From the NCBI GenBank assembly GCA_963693285.1, contig OY848919.1, positions 3,229,827 through 3,293,826 of the forward strand: a stretch of 64,000 bases of DNA, in the 5' to 3' direction. The stretch is from Xestospongia muta (Eukaryota; Porifera; Demospongiae; Haplosclerida; Petrosiidae). Positions 48,218-59,752 of the stretch are shown piece by piece. The position numbers were made by a program, and so were the translations under genes. The stretch's first letter is position 1, and each line of letters starts with the position of its first letter. Under the pieces are notes generated by a model. It worked only from the letters and a program-made list of their open reading frames with translations. It ran no database searches and had not been told where the DNA came from.

Positions 48218-48850
48218 TTAACACTGAAGTTGTACAGTTTCCAGCTCGTGTGGTAGCTAGATGCTGACCCATTATTACAAGGTCCATTTCCTGCTTTGAT
48301 AGTTCTGCCATATCGTTTCTTATGGCCTTGTAGTGCGACTCAGGAAACTGTTCCGAGCATTTAGTTTGACAACTGCACCCCTGATTAAAGAAGGTTTGGC
48401 ATACATTCGCCTCTTCAATGTCTCTGACTAACCCCTACATCTTTCTCACATCTATTTACTACAATTGCTGGTGTTATGGTTGGTTCTGCAATTGAAATTG
48501 TAATTTTGTTTTTCTTGAATTAATAGTACCTTCAGATTGATGGTCAAAGTGATCTTCAAGCTCATGTGTCCTATCATCTACTTCTACTTCTACTTCCATT
48601 TCGATATCATCCATTTCTAAATCTAAGTCATTGTCATCTTCATTATATTCTGTTGTTATTAATAACCATAATAAGTAGATTCATAGCAATTTCCTGTCTG
48701 CATGTGTGAAATACTTGCCGCGTGGTAATTCATCATCACCTTCGAAAAAGTAGTCTTCAATAAGGCTAAGAAGGCCCTTATCGTTATATTTTGTGGCATT
48801 CTGCCACTGTTTAGCAGCCTAGCGATCGCTTGTTCATTGGAAGTGGCCAT
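48218..48850 (-). pseudogene. Decayed transposon gene fragment with acidic and Cys-rich segments
   Basis: The minus strand starts with ATG at 48850 (MATSNEQAIARLLNSGRM). After a one-base frame change it continues LIEDYFFEGDDELPRGKYF, then an acidic run near 48560-48650, and ends with a Cys-rich segment (VCQTFFNQGCSCQTKC, then a conserved-looking MAELSKQEMDLVIMGQ) at about 48419-48218. There are several stops between these parts. The Cys pattern suggests a zinc-binding N-terminal region of a transposase-like protein. No catalytic DDE region is present. The assignment rests on pattern recognition only. Confidence 0.5.
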
Positions 48851-49097
48851 TTTAAATTTTCTTTACAGATAATGGTTGCCATCGCAACGTCCATATAAAA
48901 GACGCAACGCGCGCTCCGTACATTTTTAATGAGAGGAAACATTCGTCTCTTTTCTCTGTGCTCGAGTACAAAAGTTGTTCAGACTTGATATCAAATGAAC
49001 GGTAAACCTTCGTTTAACAATATTATATCAAAAAAGAAATTTCCATAAAATTTTTATTTTATTATGTTTTTGCGTATACTGAAAATGTACCGAATTC

Positions 49098-49129
49098 GCA
49101 AAATGACTGATTTTCTCATATTGGGTCAC
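49098..49129. repeat. Right terminal inverted repeat of the transposon
   Basis: Reverse complement of the left end, with few mismatches and a two-base gap. It is followed by the duplicated ATAT. Confidence 0.85.
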
Positions 49130-50335
49130 ATATGGTTGGTGAAAGTGAATTTGTCATATAATCAATTCCCTTAGGATGTGTTTATTAAAACAATTTTATA
49201 TTTGAGAATTGTTTTGACTACACTGATTATTAAGGTTTCATTATTCTTGTATATAATACAACTTTAATACATGACTTAGTAAAATGTTTTTCGTAAATTG
49301 TATTTCCCAAAAAGATAACAGAAATATAAAGTGTAAGACATACAGTCCTGAGTCATGTTGGTGGTTTTGTATTCAAAATAGTAGAAACAACTTCGTTACA
49401 ATCTAATCATTGCTCTGCTATCACCTGTTTAGGTGGTGCTATCATAGAGTGCACAGTAACAATATAGTTCTGTTATAGCAACATATTTCTTATTTTGTAC
49501 ACCAGAGAGAAAATGAAAATCACAATGATTCCTTCATATGAAATATCTGAATTTACTTTTGATTAATGAGCTATTCTTAGATATTATTGTGACATGTTCT
49601 TCTAAACACCTTGTTAAACAGCTATCCAATATTAAATCATTTTACTCACAACTCTAAACCAGTCTGTGTTATCCCTGGCTATAATATATAATAAGAGTTG
49701 AAGAACAGTGCTAATACATGAAATGTTTGAACAAGATTTTTGTTACCTTTTAGTTAAGAAATCTTGATTTCAGCAAGTAACTCATTGTCTTCAAAAGATA
49801 CTAGTGATATTTGACCTTGGAGCCATTCTTTAACAAAATGATTATGTTATTACATAGTTCATGTCACAGATTTTTAACCTATTAACTATACTATTATAAA
49901 AAGGCTGTTGTAAACTACTTAACTCACTAGTTTAAGATGTCAGAACATTACAAATTAATTGATAGTTCTATTGCAAAAATTGTAGCCATTCAATGTAGCT
50001 GATTTAAATTAAAATTCCTAATGGCAAATATTGTCTTCAAATAAATTACAGTCTCTGTTTATCATTATATTTCTGACCATCATATTAATTTACCTTAATC
50101 AAAAGAACATTGTACGTTATTGATTGTTTCATTGTATTCATTATAGACACTGAATATCTCTTTCAAGAGCTTGAATAATAGTTGATCTTACCTCAAAAGA
50201 CGTTCAAGTTACCCCATTCTTGTAGCAGGATGTTAAGTTATAAAAAAGTTTATGAAATCAATTATTAACAAACATACATAGTTATCATAATCTTAGAACA
50301 CGTGATATTGTTATGTTCATTGCTACCATACTCAT
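49130..50335. repeat. Beta 5' flank, continued after the transposon
   Basis: Matches 8600-9732 and, less closely, 56010-57415. No gene. It contains only duplicated AT-rich sequence. Confidence 0.75.
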
Positions 50336-50942
50336 TCTGTTGAAAAAGCATTCTTCTCACGTATATATTCATAGCACATATGTATTCAAACTGTATATGA
50401 GTGGATAGAGTCTGGGAGTTGTATCACAATACCTGACTGTGTTAATATCACTTGCAAGATGATATCCGGTTAACAAGTAACTAATTACACTATTGTGTTT
50501 ATAGTTATCAATTATGGTGCATGTTTCAGAGTCAAGCAATAAACCATTTAATAATACTTGGGGAGAATTGAAGTGAAATAATTGCCAAGGTCATAAATTT
50601 TGTAGATGATAATAAAGTGATAGTAGGAAAGGTAGTACTAGCATATAGTGAAGAAAAGGAGGAACAATCACTATGGCGGGATCACCAGGACCAAAACCTA
50701 TACCATGGTTAGTATGAAAATATAAGTACTTGGCCTAAAGAAAAGTGTGTTAACAAGTACTTGTGGAAATAGCATAGTAAACAAATTCACTGAGAGGATA
50801 ACCTAGGTTGGATAACTGCTGATAGACACAGGATAGATGATAGAATACCACTAACTGTAACAATGATTGAAATCTTCTTTCATGATCCTATATACACCAC
50901 AATATCGTCAGTCTGTCTTACTACCAACAATATTATACTCAT
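50336..50942. other. 0.6-kb segment bounded by an 8-bp direct repeat (ATACTCAT), absent upstream of copy 11
   Basis: The equivalent flank near 57400-57415 runs straight through a single ATACTCAT. Here the octamer occurs at 50328-50335 and again at 50935-50942, with 599 bases between. This fits an insertion with an 8-bp target duplication, or a deletion between short repeats in the other copy. No convincing inverted termini are visible. Inside, the plus strand at 50673-50707 reads MAGSPGPKPIPW followed directly by a donor-like GTTAGT. This resembles the proline-rich start of a cytochrome P450 exon but has no visible continuation. Confidence 0.5.
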
Positions 50943-51968
50943 AGTTATAAAAATGTTACTACAGTACAATGTACATGTGATAACAAAACGTAACACAAAT
51001 ATTTATTTTATTTAGTGTAACATCAACTAAAATTGTGATTTTAGGCTGGGAAATAGCAATTCCATTGTCAATTAGATTGACAATGAGTTGCTGACAATAG
51101 CAAGAATCACTCTGTTTTCATTCCTAATATATATATATATTAATTAACAATTATTTGACTTTTATATTATTATTATATTATTATAATAAAGTATATTGAT
51201 AGTCAATATGAAGAAAGTATTAATTACTGTACTAATTAATACAGTGATGGTTAATGTAAGTCCAATAAAAAGAATACAAGCAGGATAGTAGAGATGGTAA
51301 TTGTATCATCCATACATAATATCATAGACATAGAATGCAACAATATATCACTGATATTATTTAACTGATTTTAATATAATTGATGAATATTCTAAATTGT
51401 TTTTGTCAACTGTCCTATTATATAGGGATCATGCAGTTACCATCTCTACTATCTTGTTTGCATTCCTTTCATTGATATTACCCACCCCTGCATTTACTTC
51501 ATTTTCATAAAATGTTTTTATTTACTTGTTTATATTTATCTTGTACGTATTTTTATTTATATGGTACTTCAGTTCGATATTCATGCCAATATTCAGGTTA
51601 CTATCAAACATCTTTAGTTGTTTGTTCAACTGACTTTTAAAGAATTATATTATTTAGGTATATATCCATGAAATTCTACTAATATGATGAGATGAGTAAA
51701 ATATATACCACTCTCTTAATAATATAAAATTTCTCTCAAAAATTCAATTTACACACAAGTCAAACTATTAAGTCTACATAATAAACTAGTAAAACTATCA
51801 ACATATCTACTATTTTAAATAGTTAATATAGTAAATGTACAAAAGTTAAAATTAGATTAACATACTGCTCAAACTAAAGGAATAATAAAAAGTATTAATG
51901 AAATTAAATGCACACACATATAATATACAATGAACAACAACTTTAATATAGAATAAATTTGAGAAGAT
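50943..51968. other. Intergenic, partly duplicated; ends in alpha-type 3' flank
   Basis: 50943-51060 recurs at 57410-57515. 51720-51968 matches the alpha 3' flank (24500-24750), including an ATTAAA on the minus strand at 51942-51947. Between them I see only AT-rich sequence, a short (AT)n run near 51129 and a 10-bp hairpin. No gene. Confidence 0.5.
51063..51085. repeat. Perfect 10-bp inverted repeat with 3-base loop
   Basis: CATTGTCAAT, then TAG, then ATTGACAATG. It could be a hairpin or a chance palindrome in AT-rich sequence. It does not adjoin a gene. Confidence 0.4.
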
Positions 51969-54900
51969 TTATGGACTTAAAAGTGGTTCACGATATTCAG
52001 AGTAGCTATCATCAAAAAATGACGAGTCAAGATCTTTTCTAAAATGTCTGTGATGTGGTACTGGTTGTGATTTCTTAAGATGTTTGGTCATTTTCTTGAT
52101 TGAATTTTCAACAACATTGATATAACCTATAAAACGAGCTTGTTGTCCAGTAACCAACACTATATGATAGAACACAACTACAGTGAAAGTAAACATCATT
52201 ATATATACAAATATAGTATCAAATACTGCTACTGTGCAAAAACAATCTTCCATAAGAAAATACCAATTTGTACAAGCTAATATACCATAGTTAATCATGA
52301 CTGACAGATCCAAGACGTTTAATACTTTACTCTTGAATGGTCTTAGATAAGCTTGAACAGTCACAAACACAAAATAAACTGGAAGAAATATGGAAAATGC
52401 AAGGAAGAACCTGTTTCCTCGATACATTGCATACAGTATGCATGCAAAAATGAGCAAAAGTTGTCTAGTAGTAAACCAATATTGTTTGTTGTATTTATAA
52501 GGAGCATGGATAGCTTCATATATTGGTCGAAGATATTCTCTTATCTTGTTAGATTTCATTAGTAGACGACCAGTTAGAATTATCAACATGTAAGGTATTA
52601 GGAAGACACCAACTATCACTGATGTTACTATCATTAACACAAAATGTTCACCTTCTCCATATTTAATATAACCATCATTAAACCAAACCTTTGTAACTTG
52701 TTTTCTTGTACTAGAGTACAATTGAACAGGTGTGAAAATATCACCAATTGTTAATAACAGCTTTGTAAAGGAGAGATGTACAACAGTAACCAGTACTTGA
52801 ACTGAGGAGTGAGCAATTCTGTTAGAAAGTCTTAGTGAAAAACGACAGAGGATAATGAGGACAACAACTATTATCAAGAGATAGAGTGGAAATAGTAAAC
52901 TGAAGCCAGCTTTTTCTAATTCTGACATTCCATTGTAAAAACACAATGGAAAGCCAAGATTCAGATTTAATGTTGAAAGAAAGAACAGTGCTACTTTCAT
53001 ACCAAACTGTGCACCCTGAGAACATTGCATATCCTTAATGGATAAAATATCCAATAATCCAGTGTTAGCCACCTGAGCATAAAATATAATTCCATTGAGT
53101 GTACCGATTGTTAATGTAAGTCTGAGAACATATAACAAGTAAATGAGGAGAGGACCAGCTGCTGCATATAAGACTAGTGTCCACAACCACCAGTTACTAC
53201 ATTGTCTACATTCTGTAGAACCAAACACTACACTGTAGTTAATACCATCAACAGTAGAACAATTGCTACACAAAATTCCTTCTCTGTTATTAAGACACAA
53301 CGATGAATTTGTGGATAAATCTTTAGACACAATTTCAAATGTTCCATCATTTCTGTAATGAAAAACACTGAGATTAAGATCATTACAGTAGCCATGAGGA
53401 CATTGTAAAGATAATAGGAAAACAGATGTCTTGTTATGTTTTACTGAACCAACCCATGAAGTTATTGTTGGTCTGTTAAATGTTCTAGTATTGATACTAC
53501 AGTCGGGAGTGTAACCATCAATGCTTAATAATTTAGATAATAGGATGTATGAACAGACACAGGACCCTGTTTTATTATCCAATTGAAAACCTGGTGGGCA
53601 TGATTTTAATTTGATATGAAGAACTGTACTATCTCTTAGATCAGGTACAGTGAATATTAGGGCACCATCAGGTTTATTCAATGTACTAGAGTCATCAGTA
53701 TGTATTGTTATATTAATGAGAGTACATTCATCAGCTTCTCTTATAACTTGTGTATTTTCCCTCATAGAAAGCCACCAGTTGATGTGTGTAAACCTGGTAT
53801 GTGTGTTATTTACTGGTGTTATTGTAACAATGGAGTAAGTGTAATTACCTGCAGCATCAACAGCAGCCATTGAAATATTAAATGTCTCTCCAGGATAAAC
53901 TTCATGAGTTAAGATACATCTGTGTTTTTTAAAGTCACATAAAGTTATATTTACAGGAGTAGTAGAAACGTCCTTAATTCCATTTGAAAAAATTTTATTA
54001 TAAATGTCAATGGCTTTTGAGTAGTCAATCCATTCTTCACCAATAAAGCAATTGTACAGGTTTGGGGTATACACTGAGTTACCAGTAGTTGTGGCTTCAT
54101 TACTTTTAAATAACACTGTTATATTGTCATGTGAATGATTGTAACTAACTTGAAATGAGCAGTATGTTTGGGTGAATATATTCCCAAGAGCATATATAGC
54201 TCCTCCACTTGATAGAGCTTTATTGCTTGTAAAGTTAGCTCGAAGTCCTTGGGTAAGGTAAATGAGACTATCTCCTATTAACATAATAGCTGCTCCATTA
54301 ATAGCTGTGTTGTTGCGAAAGACTATATGTCCCTCTAGGGTGATATCAGATTGTATTGCCTTTATAACTGTACCAACATTATAAGAGAAATTCTGGGATT
54401 CTCTGCTGATCCATTTATTTTAGTGAAGTTAATATTCAATAAATGGAAGAGGCTAGCTTGTGAGAATTTAGCGGCAGTGCTTTCACAATTTTCTAGATTG
54501 TCTCCTGATACATCATTATTGTATGCTTTTACAGACTCCATTAGAATTTGTATATGATTTCCAGTTGAAGGATATGAGGCTACAACTATGCAAGATCCTG
54601 AAGTTGAAGTTGTGCTCTTAGTAAATGTGACATAAGAAAATTTAAGCAAAATTGAAAGTTTTTTAACATTAATTATAGCTATATAAACAGCACCTTGTTG
54701 TTTCTCAAAGAATATATTATTTATTGAAGATTCAAAATTCACATTAATCACTTCCAAAGGATGATGTATTGTGTTGGTAGATTCTATTGATGTTACCACA
54801 TCAAAGTACATAATAAGTACAATAGCACTTCCATGACATTTATAAACATTAGCATTTAAGTGAAATGCTGATTCATTGTAAATGACAGTCTGTGAGTGTT

Positions 54901-55834
54901 TAATGGTGTTTAGATGTAATACTAACATTGCTCCTGCTATTAAACCACTATTTTGTTTAAAAGTACATCTTGATATATTAACTTGAGCATTAATGTCATT
55001 CTGAGTATAGAGTATTGTAAGTCCTGCTGCATTGATGACTGGATTCTTATGATTTTTACGTTTAAAAGAATTATAAAAATTTGTCGCACAAGTAAATTTA
55101 TGATAAATTATATACTCAAAATTGTGTGAAAAACTGGAGCTTGTAATCAATACCTTATATTGGTTAACAATAGAGGACATCCTAGTTGAATTCTTATACA
55201 ACAATAACACTCCACAGCCAACACTATTACCAAAGTTTTGTATTGTCTTTTCAATACCTTGTGAACCATTCACATAAATTGAATCCAAAGTACCATTGGG
55301 TAAGTTAACAGCTACAATAGCAAACCCATAGTACTGGGATATACTCACATCTCTCATAACAAGATAACTGATCTCAGTGAACACCAGTACAGCAGCATGA
55401 TATTGTGTGAAGTAGACAAGAGAACTACTAGAGTTGATAATGTCTAGTTGTTCTTTATCAAGTGTAGTAAGATTAGCTCCACAACCAGTAAATGTCACTC
55501 TCTGTAGAGTCAGACTACTGTTTCCAGTGAAGGCAAATCCAATAGTTAGATGACCAGTATTAACATAAGTGGAAGAGATACATTTAATTGTAGCCATTGA
55601 TTGGTTGCTTTGTATGTTAAGTGAGTAATTGGTATTAATGGTACACAAATTCCCAGTACCACTAATATTGTAGACAGTATCCAGGAGGAGAAGAGTAGTG
55701 TCACCAGTGTAATTATAGTGATGACACAAGTATAACTGGAGGAGACGATCTTGTGAAGTAATATCGATTACCTTATTACATTTACTACATATCAGTAGTA
55801 AGTGAGAGAGGAGTATCAACATAAGCCACTTCAT
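51969..55834 (-). pseudogene. Array copy 11: beta/alpha mosaic with a 1-bp deletion frameshift
   Basis: The family ATG is at 55834; an in-frame ATG also exists at 55849 (MFTDNMKW). The 5' flank and N-terminus (ITSQDRLLQLYLCHHYNY) are beta- or gamma-like, whereas from about residue 190 onward it follows alpha copy 9 (YVNGSQGIEKTIQ, GNIFTQTYCSFQV, CPPGFQLDN), as does its 3' flank. One base is missing near 54393, where other alpha copies read AATCCCAGCAATT on the coding strand. This ends the first frame at 54362 after about 490 codons. The second frame is open from about 54390 to the stop at 51969, and encodes the rest of the ectodomain, neck, membrane domain and tail. Total length is 3866, one less than alpha copy 6. 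Confidence 0.85.
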
Positions 55835-57440
55835 GTTGTCAGTGAACATAAGATATACTTAATTTAAAAAATTCAACTTCACATTTTAAACTACACAATT
55901 GTTTACCAATGGTGCAAAGTTACTGATAAAAATGTTGTGAACTCAAGTAGATCTATTGTTTACAAAAGTCTAACTAAGTATTATAAAGTGAATTGATTGT
56001 CTATATTTTATATGGCTAGTGAAAGTAAATGTTATATAATCAATTCCCTTAGGATGAGTTTATTGAAACAATTTTAAATTATTGTTATGACTACACTGAT
56101 TATTAAGGTTTCAGTATTCTTGTACATAATACAACTTTAATACATGACTTAGTAAAATGTTTTGAATTAATTGTGTGTCCCAAAATATAACAGATAAAGC
56201 CAAAGTAAAATATATATCTTATTAATAGTGTTGAGTCATATTGGAGGTCTAGTACTCAAAACAGTGGTGACAAATCCATTACAATCTAACCACTATAGGA
56301 AAGATATTACCACTATGTTAGTACATCATTGCCTCATGGTACTATTACAAGTTCAGGTGGTTTTATAATAGAAACCTAGTAATGATATAGTGCTGTTATA
56401 CTGATATATGTCTTGCCTTGTACACCAGAGAGAGAATGAAGATCATAACAGAAAGAGACATACTGCTTACCTACAAGTACAACTTATAATTTGTTACAGT
56501 AATAATCATGAAGTATGACCTTGATTATATTATTATAACATCCTTGATTATTACATTATTGTATAGTAAATTTAGGAAGGATGCACAAGACTTCTTTCTG
56601 AATTTGTATTTGATTAATGAGCTATTCTTAAATATTATTGTGACATGTTCTTCTAAACACCTTGTTAAACAGCTATCCAATATTAAATCATTCTACTCAC
56701 AACTCTAAACCAGTCTGTGTTACTCCTGGCTATAATATATAATAAGAGTTGAAGAACAGTGCTAATACAAGAAATGTTTGAACAAGATCTTTGTTACCTT
56801 TTAGTTAAGAAGTCTTGATTTCAGCAAGTAACTCATTGTCTTCAAAAGATACTAATGATCTTCAGCTTTGAGACACTCTTTTACAAAATGGCCATGTTTG
56901 TTAAATGGTTGAAGAAGTTGTTATATGGTTAATATCACATATCCTTTAACCTATTATTATATATCATTATAGAAATGTAATTGTGAACTATTTAGGTACT
57001 ACCTTACTAGATTAAGACAACACAGCACCATAAATTATTTAATAGTTCTATAGCAAAAGTTGTAGCCATTCAATGTAGCTAATTTAAATAAAAATTCCTA
57101 ATGACAAATATTGGCATCAAATAAACTGCAGTCTCTGTTCATCATGATATTTCTGACCATCATATTAATTTACCTTAATCAAAAGAACTCTATATGGTGT
57201 TGATTGTTTCACTGTATTCATTGTAGACATTGAATATCTCTAAGAGTTTGAATAATAGGTGATCTTACCTCAAAAGACATTCAATTGCTCTATTCTTGCA
57301 ACAGGATGTCAATTTATAAAATGTTATGAAATCAATTTAATTAATATAAATAGCTAGCATAATCTAGAACACGTGATATTGTTATATTCATTGCTACCAT
57401 ACTCATAGTTATAATATATTACTACAGTACAATGTACATG
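55835..57440. repeat. Diverged copy of the beta 5' flank
   Basis: Recognisably the same sequence as 8420-9732 and 49130-50335 but with more substitutions and small indels, and about 80 extra bases near 56480-56580. No gene. The plus-strand ORF at 56508-56708 covers duplicated spacer and is not conserved. Confidence 0.65.
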
Positions 57441-59752
57441 TGATAACAAAATTTAACACAAATTCTTATTTTATTTAGTGTAATATCAACTAAAATTGTG
57501 ATTTTAGGTTTGGAAATTATATTTACAGTGAAACCACAGTGAAAATAAGCATGGAGCGTTATGTTAAATGTTCCTGGGAGATAGTTGTAAAAGCTGAATA
57601 GTAGTATGGGTTTCCTCGTTGAGAACCAGATTGAAAGCCTGGAATATACACTTGCATAGAGTATATAGCTTGCTTCCAAATTCAATATCGGGGGCCTACT
57701 AGAATTTAGTTTTCATAATTTGTACCAACCCTCACCCATCTCAAGACTTATAAGCAACTTCAACTTGTATGCCTATATTGGAGAGGCTTTATAATACTAA
57801 ACCACTCAAGTAACTGTATATTCTGATTTGCAGTAAGGGACTACTTCAATATGACCATTTAAAACACTTGCATGTCTGTAAGCATTTTTAAGATAGAACG
57901 TTTACTAAATTTTGCATTCAAGTTATCTATTGCTTTTAAAGTGAGATATAACTTAGTAAACTTCCATTGAAAAATGTATGGTTGTATACTCAACAACTGT
58001 ATGATTTCAAGATGTATTAATGAAAGTGGTCACTTTTTGCAAATAAAGTAAGATATATAGGTCTACCTTAGAATCTTGGAGGAAAAATATAGACCAAATG
58101 ACTTACCCCAAGAGACACAGCATTATAAAGTGTGATAGTTCAATATGAACTCCAATAATTTATCAATTAGTAGTCCACCAAATAGAGACGTGATAATATT
58201 TGGCCAGAAAATGATTGAATATAGAAAGCTATACTGTGCTGTGTACTTGAACTCCACCCTCTGCACCACTGTCCAAAAGTAGGAGAGTGTTTATAAGAAA
58301 AGCCAATATTGGTTCATCATATGACCATCATGTGGATCAAAACAATAGCCATTATCATTATATCAAGGATAGGTATTAGTTAAGATAGTGCCGAACATTG
58401 CAGACACATAACTATAAATGCTTTGTGACAGGAGAATGAAGTAGTAACAATACTGACATTTGAAGAAGGTTGTATCCAAGTCTTTGACATGTTAGTGAAG
58501 CTACCACTGCATGTTAAATTAATGATAATTGGTACTATAGTCAACAGCTGGTGATTATTTCAATATCCTAGACTTAGGAAACTGTGCAATAGTCTTGTCA
58601 CTTGACATGTTAGGATGAAGCAAGAATGATTCATTGGGATATACAATTTAAAGAATGTCTTGATCTTGTTACTGACTACTTTCCCAATGACTTCACTGAT
58701 TCAAATAATGTTCTTTTAATTGACTGTCAGAAATACAAAGCGATCATTGTATTCTCTAACAATGTAGAGTTAATGTGGACTGTATGCTCTCTCGCTGTTA
58801 CAAAAATGATAATTATTATGTTCATATTCATAACCTACAGTGCCATGATGTCAGAAAAGTGATAGATTTATTAAAGCTAATTCCAATTTATTAAAGCTAA
58901 TATAGCAAGTACATGTCAGTAGAAAGTAAGAGTTTGCTGTTTAGTAATAAAGTATTACAATAGTAACACTTAAAAAAAGAAAGCTTCACTCCTTAAAAAG
59001 TCTTATTATAGGTTTTTTCAATGCATTGTATAGATTGGGTTAAATATGATTCAGTTAATGCTCAGTAGCTACTTATTATAGTAAATATAATCTGTATATA
59101 TAATATATAAGCTCAATTTTACTAACATTTAATGTTCAAGTATGCAAATTGATGCTGCATATTATTTGTGCATATTGTTTGTGGTGCTCATTCATAGTAT
59201 GTTAATGTCACAATGTTATCAAGAAATCTTCTGACGTTGTATGGATCAGTACTTTCATGGAATTGTTAAAAGTGAGTGTATTATTAAATAGAACGTGTTA
59301 TTAAATATAATATTAATTTGTTAAGTGAACTGTGTGTGTAGGAAATAAGTTTTTAGATGATTTGACAAATTAATTGGCTTTAATTAATGGATTTTTTATT
59401 AGCAGTAGTAATTAGTGGTATTGGACGTAGCGATAATATTTAATTTTATATAGCTACTAACTAGAGGCCTATTAATGTAGAATTTAGTCTAGTTTGTTTG
59501 TTATAATTGTATTTGTAAATATTAGAAATAACATTTAAGCTTTTATTATTAATTAATGTAGGCGTGGTCAATTATCAAGTAGAGAAGTTAAGTTTTTCCA
59601 GAGAAGAAGTGAATTATGAAAATTGTTAACTTTGTTAGATGACAAAGATTTTGGAAACTAAAGTATTTAACTAATAATTGACTTATTTGAATCTGAAATA
59701 ATTTATTTTTAGTAAAAAAGATATCAGCAATAGTACAAAAATAACTAATAAT
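57441..59752. other. Gene-poor stretch, nothing convincing
   Basis: This is AT-rich sequence between the receptor array and the Death/LRR gene. Two short ORFs (87 codons at 57685-57422 minus, 78 codons at 58626-58862 plus) have no recognisable motif. They could be chance ORFs or exons I cannot recognise. No tRNA, array or transposon ends were recognised. Confidence 0.4.

Larger units (their letters stand above)
47775..49129. mobile_element. 1355-bp DNA transposon with inverted termini inserted in beta 5' flank
   Basis: The undisturbed target is visible at about 8585-8610 upstream of copy 2. Here the same sequence is split, with ATAT (47771-47774 and 49130-49133) duplicated. The element starts GTGACCCGATATGAAAA and its other end, read on the minus strand, is GTGACCCAATATGAGAAAA. 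The inverted match continues through AGTCATTTTG with a two-base gap, about 30 bases in all. Because of the sequence context the duplication could also be called as five bases. Base composition is less AT-rich than the surroundings, with CG-containing stretches near 48890-48960. Its only gene is a decayed fragment (48218-48850), so the element is non-autonomous. I could not place it in a superfamily. Confidence 0.9.

Noticed and set aside
1..55834. CRISPR-like or other short-repeat array
   Set aside because: The repetition is at gene scale (about 3.8 kb plus spacers); no regularly spaced short repeats were found.
57422..57685. 87-codon minus-strand ORF
   Set aside because: Part of it lies in spacer duplicated at 50943-51060, where it is not maintained.
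58626..58862. 78-codon plus-strand ORF
   Set aside because: No motif, no splice context and no second copy; consistent with chance.
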